Shown in pieces: positions 1 through 12,905 of a stretch of 64,000 bases of DNA. Origin of the DNA: Lineus longissimus. Taxonomy: Eukaryota > Nemertea > Pilidiophora > Heteronemertea > Lineidae. How positions within the stretch are numbered: position 1 is the stretch's first letter; each line of letters starts with the position of its first letter. A program made the position numbers and the translations under genes. The stretch is from positions 6,078,001-6,142,000 of the forward strand of contig NC_088323.1 in NCBI RefSeq assembly GCF_910592395.1. The letters run 5' to 3'. Under the pieces are notes generated by a model that ran no database searches, had not been told where the DNA came from, and saw only the letters and a program-made list of their open reading frames with translations.

Positions 1-3000
1 CTTGTCACTTGGACTGTGAAACCCTTATAAATTTATCTTTGGTGGATACCAAGACTGCGTGTGTGATAAAAAAACATGTTGCCTTTGGACTAGTGTTCAA
101 ATGATGAGCACTGCTAGGGCTTTGACCAAAAGCTGAAGATCTTGTTATAAACTGACTGGAGAGGAATAGGTAGAAACCAATACTTCAAACCAATCCAGCC
201 TAGACTAGCTAGTCATGCAACAACAAAAATCAGTGCCAGAGTTATAGGTTGGCACATGACTTTTAATCTTAAGAGCAACAATTTTTCATGGCCTTTCTTG
301 CCCAAGAAGCCAATGACTACTTCTAATTTTAGCCCTCAAATGCCCAGGAATGGCCTATTTGACACCAAAATTTTACATTTATCCCCCTCGTTTCCAAAAA
401 CACCCATCAGGGCTCTCTAGGTTTGGTTGCGTCCCCCTATCCAAAACCAAAAATTCTGGATCCACCACTAGTCTGCTGCCTGTGCACAAGCACAAGGATA
501 GATAGCCAATACTTAACCTAAAAAGTCCAGTACTCAGTTAATAACTAGCCTGAGGTGCCATACCAGCACGTTCCTCTCCCGGTCTGTTGAGAAGCCGTGT
601 TTGACTAAGGAGTAATTACTGTTATCTCAGATGCATCCTGTCTGCAGCATCATCTCGGTCCAAGGATGCTGAAAAATATGGATATAAAGTATACTCTCCA
701 GCTGCCAATAACTGACTTGATTAATAATCATTGTAGGTGAAACAGTCGGCTTTGCCAACGTTGTTTTTCGCTTAGTTGGGTTAGCTGTTTTGCCAAAATA
801 TGTGTGTTTTTTTCTTTTGCCATGTTTTGCCAGTGGGTGTAAGAAGAAGCAGCCCAAGTATAAATTGGCATTGGAAGGAGGTTGTTGTGCAGATTGCTCT
901 GCCTTGCTTTCTTTTCATTTGCCTATGATGTTTCTTATCTTTTTTATTGTCTTCACACTTGACATATTCACTCCGGAATGGTAAAAATTGAATCAGGATA
1001 TGTTTTTCTGATATCACAAAGGCTTGACTATGCCAGTACTGTTTTGCATCCATATTTTGGGGGTATTCGGAAAACGCATTTTGGCGCTATCAGTAGCCCA
1101 CAAAGATAACCCACTTTTCACATGCCTCAGAACATCGCTATTGTGTCGCTAGCAAGCATACAGTACAGTTACAGTAGTTAGACTTAAAACAAAAAGGAAT
1201 CGCCCTTTCTGACATATAAGAATGCTCTTCCTTGTGTCATCACACAGACACAGGTTGCGCTTGTTTGTTTACGAGAAAAGACAAGCGTGTCATTAGCAGA
1301 AAGATACACCTTCCAGGGCCCTCACACAGCTTGATTCAACACAATAACAGTATATATTTCTCCATCCACAAAGTATAGTAGACCCTTGCATGATGCCATG
1401 GATAATGGGTTCTCTTAATCAAGCGTGTTACCGATAATATCCCTGTACTTTTATATCCAATTATGTTCGAGGCACGTTGTGTTTGTCAGATTGCATGACT
1501 ATTTCGTTGACGCGTTGACCATATGGCTTCCATTTGCAAAGGATGGTAATAGTAAAGTGCATATGAGAGATGCAAAACTTGTCATGAAAATCACATTGAG
1601 TTGAACTCTGGATTTGGCAAAATTGCTTATTGGGAATTAGATGATGACCTTTATTTTAAGGGAACAGGTGACCCTTTACCACCCTGAGGAAATTGGAGCT
1701 GCAGTGAATGCTCAACCTTTCCTGAAAGTGTAGGAAAAGAGGAGCCCTCCATGCAGATAACCTTTTTAAGTTTCAGAGTACAATAGTATACGATCGCTGC
1801 TGACAGCGCTGGATTCATTTCAAAGCAGTGGCATTGGACGGATGTTGAGGTAGTGCATTGCTTAGAATCTAGATGGAGTTGGTCTCTTCTCAGCAGTGAA
1901 GCATAGATCCTTATCAAAATTCAAATTTCCATTCTCGCTTGTTAGATTGGTTCTTGATTGTCAATACAGATGTAGCTGCTTTTCACTGCCTATTTGATGA
2001 ACTTGTAGATCAAGAGTAGCGTCAAGGTGGTAGTAGAGGCATCTGGCTCAGAATCCAAGCATTGTTGATTTGATTCGATGCCCAACAGATGGGGAACCTT
2101 TGGAAAATTACTTTGCTTGACACTCATGTCCCCATCCACCTCGCACGTTAATGTGACAAGATTATTTGATGACCTCGTTCCCTCCCCTGCCTGCCAAGGC
2201 TGAGAATTGGTCATTCTCTTATTATAAGACTTTCAGTGCCTCTTTACAGATTTAGCCACTTTCATTCAAAGCCTGATAGCCTGATAGCAAAAATTGCATT
2301 TTGAGGACAAAAAAGCATGAATATCTGTTTGGAGACTGCAGTGTCCTATATTCCATCCAAATGAGACGAGTAGAGCTTGTAAAAGGCTTCCCCTACCTGA
2401 ATTAGCAATCATTGCTTGCTAAACCTGGGCTGCCAACTTGATCATGTGGGATCTTGTATTAGCCCCAAATGCCTCATCTATGATGAAGTAATCATCTATG
2501 ACCTATGTACTTCCAAGTCTTGCCTCGCTATTGTTCGGGATATTGGACACGCTTTTGATGTCTTCTTTTGGTTGGTAACTGTGGTCTGCTACCTAGTTGA
2601 TAGAGTAAAACCTAGTGGGGACCATCTTGATCACCAAGGTTTTTCATTTAGATTTGAGGGAGTACAAGACCATGGGGTTCAGGATGAGGGGGGTCTGGTC
2701 TGTCAGCCTTCGATGAAGCGCTGCCACGAGGTTTAGAAGCTTTCCCATTGCAATCTTCTCTTGCTACACCAAGTTGCTAGAGTACCATGAATTAGCTTGG
2801 GTCGGACTCCGGATACTGTTTCAAACTGCCGTCGATCAATACTGGCCAGATCCAGTAAATAATATGATTAATCTTTCCTTCAAGGGATGATTGTTTTTTT
2901 CCAACCATGGCACACTCAGATGCTCATCGTGGAAAAAAAGTTAAATGGCTTCTTCTTAGCTGTGGTGCTTCTTCTTTTACAAGAAGATCCATTCTGAATC

Positions 3001-4481
3001 TCGTGGTCTTTTACTCCCTTTAAATGCATCCAGGGTAAGATTAAAAACCTTGGCAGTCAAGGTGAAGAAGATCTGGAGGTGTTACTTTGTTCTCTGACAA
3101 CCACAATGGCCAACAATTATCGGTGGATCAGTCTGCAAAAACACAAATGCCCATCAAGGCCATACAGTTGCACTGCATTTTTGGTAATGCTTTCTAAGGG
3201 CATCTCTCCACAAGAAGTAAATAACCACTTCCGATTTAAAGCCCTCAGATGCCTGGAAAACGCATATTTGACACTTGATGTTGAATTCCTTTTAGGAGAG
3301 GGCCACCAGACCCTACCTCGGTTCCAAAATCACACATATAGTGCTCTCTGGTTGGGGCTGTGGCCCCCTTTTCCAAATTCCTAGATCCAGACATACCTGG
3401 TGTTTCGTATAATCACAGTCTGCCTTTGAGCCAGAGTAAAACCAAGCCGCGCTAATGAAAGGAAGGCAACTTTAAATAAGTGCTTCCTGACATGAATGGT
3501 TATGTAAATCTTGACAAACGTGAATAGAACATCAAAGAATGAAGAGGGTTAGTCCAGGGTTGGTATAGTGTTGCTACAGAGACAATGTAACCAATGACTC
3601 ATCACAATTGAATCCATCATATCCTTAAGGCACATTATGCTCTCGGAAACATTTACATATCGTTATTACGAGGCTGTGAGGGGCATTCTTCTACGGAATG
3701 CTGTGGAAGTTGCCAACTAAGGATGCTACGCCAGCTCAAGAATTGTCATATTGCTTGTTGTGTGAGTTTTTTTGCTCACCTTGTTTTGGTTGCAAGAGGT
3801 CCCATGGGCGTTGGATAGCTTGTCCTACCTACAGTTCCACTGCCTGGTTTGGAGGTCAAGTGACAAAGCCTACAAAACTAACAGTGCCACTATTGCTCAC
3901 CCTTTTTCGTGCCACTAATGCACCAAAGGCCAGTGTGTTTAATCAAATCACATGAAATTTAGAATTTCTCTTCGGCTATGAATGCACTAAACTGCACTGC
4001 CAATTAGACTCAGCGACGACCGCTCTGCCCTTTAGCGCACCCTTGTTGACTCCATCTCATTACGCCCAATCAAAACAGGCATGGATAAAGAAACCGGAAA
4101 GTCATAGAGATCATCGCTTCAAGCAAACTTTGTGGTTTTAACCCATTTGCGAGAATTTTAGAAAGGTGGTTGCCTTGGTGGCAAGTTATTGCTTCGGGGC
4201 ATGGAGGGAGTGCAGATTGAAAGGGGGTTTGTCAAAGAGTGCTTTCTAGTTGTGATGTTACCTAGCTATCGGCTTGCAGTTGATAGAGTCATGTTGATCT
4301 TGGGTTATTTCGCTGAACATCAATAGATTTGTTTGAATCTGTCTGGCAGTTGCTGTTGGTAGAAAAGGATATTCATTTGTTCTTGTTGCAAGGTAGGATG
4401 GGGTGTCGTGTGAGAAATGTAAGGGGAAACAGTATTTACAAGACGAAGTCGACCATGTTGGACAGACAACCAGGCTGGACA
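1..4481. other. Non-coding stretch, no gene recognised
   Basis: Only short, overlapping open frames occur on both strands, and none carries recognisable domains, a signal peptide or a run of plausible splice-bounded coding sequence. Composition is AT-rich and unstructured. I see no convincing repeat array here. It could be intron or upstream sequence of the SRCIN1/KIAA1217-like gene that is recognisable from 26.9 kb, but nothing in the sequence proves this. Confidence 0.5.
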
Positions 4482-4777
4482 GCTCCATAACCTAAGGCAG
4501 CATGCTGATGGCATCCATAACTTAAGACACTATGGTTATGGCATCCAAAAGCTAAAGAAGCCTGGTCACAGCATCCATGACCTATAAAAGGCAGCAAGCT
4601 GATGGCGTCCATAACCAAAGGGCCATGCTTGCATCAATAACCTAAGGCAGCTTACTCACGGCATCCGTAACCTGAAGGAACATGATCACAGCATCCAAGC
4701 CAAAGACAGCATACTCACGGAATCCATAGCTCAAGGCACCACATGCTCACGGCATCCATAACCAAAGTTAGTTATAA
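4482..4777. repeat. Degenerate ~30-bp minisatellite
   Basis: About ten imperfect copies of a unit close to 30 bp occur in tandem, each beginning with a variant of CATCCATAACC and followed by AAGGCAGCATGCTCACGG-like sequence. Copies differ by substitutions and small indels, which suggests an old array. The short open frames over this segment are by-products of the repeat. Confidence 0.85.
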
Positions 4778-7196
4778 CCAGATTCATCCCTGACTCATTT
4801 CCCTCTATCTGCCTCAAATCCTTGAGGTTTGTGCTTCCTGGAAACATGCAGCCGTCATTAAAGGAGCATATCGGATTTTGATTAACCTCCAACAATGCTT
4901 ATGACCAAGCGTGCGGCAAGTTGGGCGATCTATAGCATCGGAACACGAATTTTAACGCTGGCGTGTTGTAGGGTGGGTTATCGAAAATGCTGTGAATATT
5001 GCTCATTAGTTGTCCAATTCATGTTTTAGGGGTTGGTAAGGGTTCTTGAAGGGGAGACGTGGATGCTTGGTTAGTAATTGAGAGGGTTGCATGTAATGTG
5101 GCATCATTTCACGAACCTATTATTTTGGTGTCAGACATTCTTTGAAAATGATGCTACTATTACTCATTATGTGCCCTCTTCTTTTTTGCCCTCATCTATT
5201 ATGTGGACATGGTGCAAGTAACCTAATACACAATATATATGGTCATGGTTGAAAGAATCTTTGTTGCCCCTCCCCCTGGACCAACCAAATGAAGGAGGGT
5301 GAACTTGGGTAAAAGAAGAAGAAGAGAAGAAATCACCATTTCATGAGACATTGCATGCTTTCTATGACACCAGCTAGAGATCCAGGCTGCCAGGCACGAA
5401 CAAGATAAAAGATGGTTTGCTATGATTCATGGATCGTAATGATCCGTGCAATCGACGCTGTCGTAACCGCCATTAATGATGGACTGCTAACCGTAATCGC
5501 AATGAACTTTAGACTGGGTTATTGGAGCAAAGGGACCGAGATGGCAGTTAGAGGTGGTAAAGAAGCTGTGCCTGATGTTTGATTCATTGCATGAAGAGTC
5601 GAGAAAAAGATGACTGTATCTTGCTGTCTTCTTTCCTTCATTCAGGTAGTAAGGCATATCATTGCGGCTTATTGTTTGGCATGGTTGCATCTCTCAGCTG
5701 GTGATTCTTGGCTCCGTCATGTACCTTTGCTTATTTACTGTCCTCAAGTATGCTGCGGGGAATGCTTTAATGCATGCAATGTATTACAAGACCACTCATT
5801 TTTGCAGACTTAGGCATTTTAGGGAAAAAAAGGCAATCTGACTGATTGACTGAAGGACAGCCCTGCACTCTCCACTACCACCACTGTTACGACATTATCT
5901 CCCCTCCCGATCAATCTCGGCCTGATTTCAGACTATGACACAGCCCTAGACTGACCAACAACCGCCAATTTTACGGTGTCATCAATTTGTCCCGCATCAC
6001 TTTGATTCTTCTCCACCCACCCAAACAATCGGATGCTGGTCGATGCAGCATGGAAAGTGGTCATTGAGATTGATTGCACAAATCGTACGTCACAACGGTT
6101 TGATTAAGATGGTGTCTGATTCTGTGAAGGTGGGATTAATCATCAGCATGTCGGCATTCATTGAATTCCCAAGGCAGCTCAGTGGTCAACCTTGGACATG
6201 AGATGAATCCATCATGGGTTACATTAAGGTTTGTCCAGTGTCACTCCAATTGTCCTTTTTAGGGAAGATTACAGCCTGGAGTATCAGCATCACAGTTTGT
6301 GAGTTTTTCTGATTGATTCATTTGAGCTAACAAGGAAATGGCTTTCTTTTTGCTGATGTTGACCTTTTGAAGAAATTGGTGCATGTTTCATCCATCATTG
6401 GATATTTTTCACAGGTGTCTCTGGACATTGTTGACCAATTAAGGGGGATTTCACACAACCAGCGTTTTAGCCTGTTTTTTACATTTTCACTGCAAGAGAG
6501 AATTGTACCTTCTTATTTCCTCTTTATACTCTGGTACAGACTGCCTGCTAAAACACGTGGACAATATGTTTTGGCCCCTTATCAGCTTAGGTGCATTCAG
6601 TACAAAGTCATAACCATAATCTTCATGCAGGAGATTAGAGAGACAGAATATCTAATTATCAGGAGATCTCCTTGAGGTACACAATGGCCGTTAAGTTCCA
6701 CAGACGCCCTTGAACTGACCTTCACTTCTCGCGTAGTACGTAAATCAAAGTGGCTGCCGCAAATAACCTTAATCACCACGTTTATGTTGTGATAAAGATG
6801 ATTGGAGGTCCACCGAGAAGTGATCAGTGGATTTTCAGTGCCGTCATCTTCTAGCGAATCGAATGTGTATGAGAAATGTTCAACAAAGTGATGGGTTTAT
6901 GATCAGACGATCATTTTTAAAGCCTTGCAACTGGAATCACAAAACTACCTCAGTTTCTCCAATCTAACACTGTTTCTGAATGTTCAATTAACCGTAGATA
7001 GTCAAGTTGTCTGATACTCATGATGTCATCTTCCAGCTCAGTATTTGTGAATGAAAAGGTCTGACAGGTCTCTAGATCTCTGATGTCTTGATGTCTAATG
7101 TATAAACACCTAATAGATGTCATTTAGCAAGTATACTTGCTATTAGGCATGTTATAGATGTCTATTAAAACATCTGGATGTCTTGTCTAACAAGAC
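4778..7196. other. Non-coding stretch, no gene recognised
   Basis: No supported gene. Around 7,100-7,190 there is a cluster of short TAGATGTC-type repeats and a 14-bp palindrome (GCAAGTATACTTGC), lying just before the hairpin element at 7,197. Around 4,905 the sequence GCTTATGACCAAGCG matches the tRNA-like fragment found near 43.24 kb. Confidence 0.45.
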
Positions 7197-7320
7197 AATG
7201 GGTGATATGAATAAAGACTAGCAAATGCTTTTACTTCAATTTTGTACAGAAAGGCCTAGTGTAAATGTACATGGAGTTTTAGATAAAAGCATTTGCTAGT
7301 CTTCATTCATATCACCCATT
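7197..7320. repeat. Short foldback element with 37-bp inverted arms
   Basis: Positions 7,197-7,233 and 7,284-7,320 are inverted copies of each other over 37 bp with a single mismatch, separated by a 50-bp loop. The arm starts AATGGGTGATATGAAT. This is either a tiny MITE or foldback element or a hairpin-forming transcript. No clear target-site duplication was identified. Confidence 0.85.
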
Positions 7321-9149
7321 AAATAGATGCTTTTCCCTCTATATTTCATTATTTGACACGGTATGTTCAAGGTTTTCTTTGAAGCTGAAGATGCTAATCT
7401 TGAACTGTATGATACTGCTATAGCAAACAGCTATCCCTCTTTATAGATCAAGTTTCAAAGAATGGTCCCCATCCCCATCCCTATCTTATAAACGCTCTTA
7501 TAATGAGTTTGCCCTTTGAGAACGTCGTTACCTTTCACACTTAACCAGCTTCCAATAGGCAAAGATAGGTTTATGAACTATTTCTGGTTACCCTTCCCAA
7601 AGGCACGGGAGGTCGACTGTAACATTGAATATTGGATTGAAATAAGACCCATCTTTTGAGCAGTATGAGAGTAAGCAATGGTACAGTGATGTGCTGGTAG
7701 CTTCATTCTTTTGGGAAATATATCCAACTCGTGATGAAAGACAGAATTCTTTGTAGCTTTTGCTGCTGCACAGATTTGGAGACTCTCAACTCAGGCATAT
7801 AACGGGAAAATGATAACTGATAGAGGAAGCTGTTATATGCTTTTCCCTTTTTTAAGAAACCTTCATCAAAACAAGCTAAAGAATAGTTGTTTCCAATCAA
7901 TTTGACCTTTCTAATCTGACACCACACCAAAGTCAACCTGAGCATTTCTGACTGGTACTCATTTATTCACCATGTGAAGAAAGTTGGCCAAAGTTACCTG
8001 CAAAGAGTCTTGTGCCAACCGTGAGATTTCGATCGGGGACCTTAAGACAACTAGCTGAAAGTCCCAGCCACTAGACCTGAATACTATAAACCAAGAAATA
8101 TTCGCAGCCATTTTATTTTACGGTTTGGTGCATTTGCAACATCTGTGTGCTTTTGATAGGTTGTTGTGATACAGACCTTGATGTAGTTGGCCTCCCCCCA
8201 AAGTGACTAGAATATTGTAGTATGTTGTCCAAGACATGATTTATTCATATTTTCTGCGATAGATCAGAAAAATCAATCCGAGTCTTGAGAGATGTTGGAC
8301 AATGATTGTGATAATCTATCTCCATATAAATGCCCTCAAGTGGTTATTATGGGCTTACTACACAGGCAAATTGTGCAGAGGTCTCAAAGTCATCCATCTC
8401 TGACAGACGTCATTATTGCATGAGGCCCAACAGATCTCTTCATTTTGTCTGTGTTGTCACGAAGTTGCTTGGCAAGACAATTGAAGGATGTATCAGAAGG
8501 CAGTTCAACATCATTTTTGTCCATGAGAGATGAGGACTCTGACATATGAATAAAAAAAAGGGGAAAGAAATGAAATACACACATACAAAGAATAATTGAT
8601 ACCTGATATGAGTCGTGTCTTGATTTGATAAAAAAATGCAATATCATGACATCCCCTTGGCAATCAGACTGCAAAAAAACCATGAACCTCGAACATGTCA
8701 CATATTCCAATATATCACCATAGTAACTTAATTTGAAAGCTTTCAACAAAGTCACAACTCATTAATAACTATGTCCTTCATATTCATCGTTCATTGACTC
8801 GTGGTAAAATATAATCAGATTTTTTAGTCGAGAAGCAAATAGAAACTCTAAGTTTGTTTTTCTTCTGTCAAGACTGATATGCTAGCATTCTACAGACAGC
8901 GTGAGACTTTTTTTAGATTAATTTTGTCAGTAGATATTCATATTCTGCGTTGGATGGTTGGATATGGCACCAGAAACTGACTTTTTATCCAAGCTCCTCA
9001 ATGCAACATGATGCAAATGAAAAATATATACTTGGACCGAATATTCATATCGTCTAATATCGGTTAAATATTCATTGGAGAATGTGACTGTTGATGTTGT
9101 CATGCACTTGAAGGAGGTGGTATGAACTAGCAAATTCATTTGGTGAAGT
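7321..9149. other. Non-coding stretch, no gene recognised
   Basis: A 121-codon open frame on the minus strand (8,390-8,755) has no recognisable domain and biased, low-complexity content. It is treated as chance. Nothing else is supported here. Confidence 0.4.
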
Positions 9150-9153
9150 ATTC

Positions 9154-9400
9154 TTAAAGGGGTGCGCCATTCGTATTTAATTGTGGCTCAGGAAAATAGA
9201 AATGCAGTTATACACAATGATGTGGTGCAGTTATTTTGAATGTAACTGTGCTGAAACTTGGTATGTATAGAATGGTATATCTGTCTACACAACGGCAATG
9301 TTGAAGTTTCGACTTCGTACATATTTACATAATTGAAAATTCTAAACTCTAAATACGAATTTAGAATTTTTTATGAACGGTGTAGGTCTTTAAGGCCTGG
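9154..9400 (-). mobile_element. TTAA-flanked MITE-like repeat, copy 1
   Basis: A segment bounded by TTAA-AGGGGTGCGCC on the left and GGTGTAGGTCT-TTAA on the right. Its reverse complement resembles the segments at about 32.92-33.19 kb and 39.51-39.73 kb. Shared landmarks in order are a GTTTGTTAAAAATT-like left part, a TGTGTAGACAGATATAC-type centre, an ACCAAGTTTCAGCA block and a GGYGYRCCCCT end. No coding capacity is seen. The TTAA borders fit a non-autonomous piggyBac-type element, which is an inference from the borders alone. Confidence 0.6.
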
Positions 9401-9668
9401 TTATTGGCAAATGATATGGGTTGAGTAGTGGTGTGGTGTGATTAAGTGCTGCATATTCTCTAGCTACATCAATGAAAGGTTACAGATCAAATCCAGGGAT
9501 GTTTGTTTAAGGAATTGATATGCAATGGAGGTATTGGTTGTCTGACTATCTAGCTACAAGGATGGAGCTGAAATGTTGGCCAACATGTCCAAACCAAAGG
9601 CACTTTGCTGAGGGTTTTTGCATTATGAGAGCCACAGCTCTCTACAAGACAAAGTACACTTTGACCAT

Positions 9669-9940
9669 GGCTCTCAACAATCCAAAGAACACTTCAGCCA
9701 CAGCACACTTAAGCCGTGGCTCTCTGCAATCCAACAAACACTTCAGCCACAGCACACTTAAGCCATGGCTCTCTGCAATCCAAAGAACATTTCAGCCACA
9801 GCACACTTAAGCCGTGGCTCTCTGCAATCCAAAGAACACTTCAGCCACAGCACACTTAAGCCGTGGCTCTCTGCAATCCAACAAACACTTCAGCCACAGC
9901 ACACTCTGCAATCCAAAGGACATTTCAGCCACAGCTCTGC
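9669..9940. repeat. 49-bp minisatellite, ~5.5 copies
   Basis: The unit starts GGCTCTCTGCAATCCAAAGA and ends with CACTTAAGCCGT. Copies begin near 9,669, 9,718, 9,767, 9,816 and 9,865, and the last one is truncated. Copies are close to identical, suggesting recent amplification. Since 49 is not a multiple of three, the frame rotates from copy to copy, and the repetitive ORFs here are artefacts. Confidence 0.92.
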
Positions 9941-12530
9941 TGCGCAAAAACAATTCTATAATCCGATGCTTCACAATTAGTCAATCTGGCATCAGATCCA
10001 TTGCCAGCCATTCATCATCGAAATACATCAGGTCCCCAGGGATTTTAAAATATGCAATTTCACGACATGATCTGTGACCTTCAATCATAAAAAATGGCAT
10101 CGATTAATTTTGACATGAGCGAACATTAAATCAAAGTTGTCTGGTGAGCAAATTTATATGGGTCCCTATGCACTGTGCTGCTTCTGTGTAGGTTTTTCTT
10201 CATAGTCGTTATAGAGTGATTCTGATCTCTCTGAATCATATCAAATTGCCGATGAAACATAACTTAGGTCCCTTGAGATTGGTGTTGTAGTCTTCAATCT
10301 ACATGTTTCTGCCATGTTCTTCAAATATTTTACAGGGCTTGTCAAGGGCTTTTTGAGCTGGGTCATTTTGGAAAACTGCATTGAAGAGGGAAATATCCTG
10401 TTAACATGATGTATAGTTGCAGGGCTTTGAGCAGAATGACTAGAAAGGAATCTTCCTTTAATGCAGCATAGTAAGCCATAGTGCAATGTAAGGGGCAATA
10501 TCAGACAAATATGGAGGGGGGGGATGAATACTAAAGCTAGGTAGGGGGCCCTTATGGGAAGTGTCCCTTTTGGTGTTTTGACTGGGTTTCATGAGACCTC
10601 GTCAGTGGCCACTATTGGCCTTTGGAGCGATTTTCATCTTCCCGTTAAACAGCATCGTACTGGCCGCTAATATGGCTTGTAATCCTTACGGCCTTCTTAT
10701 AAGATTACATCATCACCAGCAGAAGCAGCAGCACACCTTCACATTGAGAATATTGATTTTATATTGGCGGTATCTGCACGGCGTGGCATCGCCGTTGCAG
10801 TGTGCTGTGACAATTGCACATCAGCATTGGCGAATGGTGATGGTAACTTCTTACAAGAATGCTTCTATTGAGTTTTCGGCTTGAAATTTTGCATTTTTCT
10901 TGCTTTGCTGAACAGAAAAGTTCAGCATCATCTGATTTTATATGACCATAAAATACTGGAAACTGCAAAACACCTTTACCATCACACACGCCCACAGCAT
11001 TACAATGCACCCATCATAGAATTTTATCCACCTCAACGTTCCTGCCTATCAAAAGTGGGGAGATTTGAGATGGCCTTGCCATCAACATTGCTCTGGTTTT
11101 CCAGCTTTATCAGGTCTGTGGTCAATCATTTGGAGAAAATAACAATAAAAAGTGCCCCCTGTCCGATCTTGAGACAGATTTGGACAAGAAACAGTGTTTT
11201 ATTTTGACTTGGCCTTGCAGAACAGATAGGCTTAGAATCACATAATCCAAACGGTATTTCCGCTTAACTACCGTGATGTCCGTTGCTTGTCTCCTTAGAT
11301 TACATCATCAGAACGGAAGGGGTAAAATTTCCCGCTTCATATTATTGATTGCTCATCTCAAGGGTACGAAGAATATCGCACATGGCTTCGCCGCGTTACG
11401 ATGACATCACCGCCTCTATATTTAGCACGTGCTATGTGTCACCTAGCGGTAACAGAAGACGGACAGCTGGTTAGCATGGCTTGAGCATGCGGCAGATCGT
11501 ATTGTGGATTGACGGTCGCTATCTCGTGGATTCCTCGTGGATGTAGCATGACAATTCTTGGATGTACGCTATCTGTTTGTCGAATGACGATATGTAGCAT
11601 TGTATTTTGGTGTTGGATCTAACTGTGGAAGGTTTATTGGATATTCTCAGATATACACCTGCAAAGGATTAAAGAGTGCAGCATGTTTTCGAGGATTTTT
11701 ATACGCAACTGCTGTGAATATTGTAATTTACGTATGAAGTGTTTTCGAATTTTGGAATAGTCTGCTCTCTTGAAGTCTAACTTAAATAAATTTTATTGTG
11801 GTGGATTAAAATTGATGTGCATTTTTACTTTTGCACTAGGCGGATATCAGCACTCCTTGGATACATTGAGTGGTATAGTTGTAGTGTTACTGTGTGTTTT
11901 ATTTCGAAGTGAAATATTTCTTTTATTTGTGTTGATTATCAGCATCTTGACAGTTGCAATTTGATGCAGTAGTAAGGCAAATAAAATAACAAGCTCTATA
12001 TTCAATTTATTCACTTATGAAATATCAACTTCAAAGATGCTATCACTGTTTCCATTTCTGCAGTTTTCTTTCAAGTCCTCTGTACAAATTCATAATTTTG
12101 ATGATGGTGTTTTGGATGCTCTTGCATGACTCCTATCATTTCGATTGAATTTTTTGAGTTGCTGATTTGGAATTTCTTACAGGCTGTACAGTATGAGGGA
12201 TTGCTTTCGTGACTGATTCTGAATTTCATTCAGGCTTGTCATGTTCATAAGTTCTGTTCACGATGATAGGTTGCTTTGGTAACTGATTTCGTTTATCCAT
12301 TCAGTGCATGGAATAGTTTTCCATGATAACGTGGATGTGATTTTGTTTTCATTGGATTGCCATGCATAATTTAGAGCGGATGGATAGATTTCCTATTTTT
12401 GGTTACAGGTGATAAGAATATCATTCAGATGGAGAATCTCCTCCTTCCGTGTTTGCCTTTAGGAGCTTTTATTGCGTGACAATTGAGTTGGCTCTCAAAT
12501 GAACTTATGTGCTCTGCAAATGAGTGATTT
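9941..12530. other. Non-coding stretch, no gene recognised
   Basis: Short open frames on both strands show no domain and no supported splice-bounded structure. No promoter or CpG-rich island was evident. Confidence 0.4.
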
Positions 12531-12536
12531 GAGGTG

Positions 12537-12905
12537 CCATGATCATGATCTCTTGTGGTTGGAGCTCCTGGCTCATAATCAGGAGGTCATGTGTTCGACT
12601 TTCGGCAGGATCACTGCTGTTTTGTCTCTGCGTCCTTTGAGGAATACACCTGACCCCATTTTGCTTCTGTCCAGCCAGATTGAGATGTATACCAGACTTC
12701 CTATCCAGCAGGAGTGATACTTCCAGTTATTTAACGCCAAGAACTTTGAAGTAGGCTCTGGCCTTGGAGCTGTTTACAGCTCGGGAGCAATTTGCTGCTG
12801 GGGCAATTGCCAGACTGGGTTTACCGGCTCCAGTGGAGGTTTTTGACTTCTTGACTGGTATGGCATTTACCTTTGGTCTACTACATCAGCTGAATGTCAC
12901 CTCCC
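12537..12905 (+). mobile_element. tRNA-derived SINE, Met-type head
   Basis: Around 12,553-12,609 the sequence folds as a degenerate tRNA-like unit. It has a box A-like TTGTGGTTGGAGC, an anticodon arm TCCTGG-CTCATAA-TCAGGA with a CAT (methionine) anticodon, an AGGTC variable segment, and a box B-like TGTTCGACT. Acceptor stem pairing is poor, so this is not a functional tRNA. The unrelated tail that follows (to roughly 12,900) fits a SINE body, but its right border is uncertain. Confidence 0.6.

Noticed and set aside
8390-8755. 121-codon minus-strand frame
   Set aside because: No domain or conserved-looking motif and no supporting neighbours. Frames of this length occur by chance in a window this size.
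12553-12609. Functional tRNA-Met gene
   Set aside because: The anticodon arm is good, but the acceptor and T stems do not pair well. It is interpreted as a SINE head.
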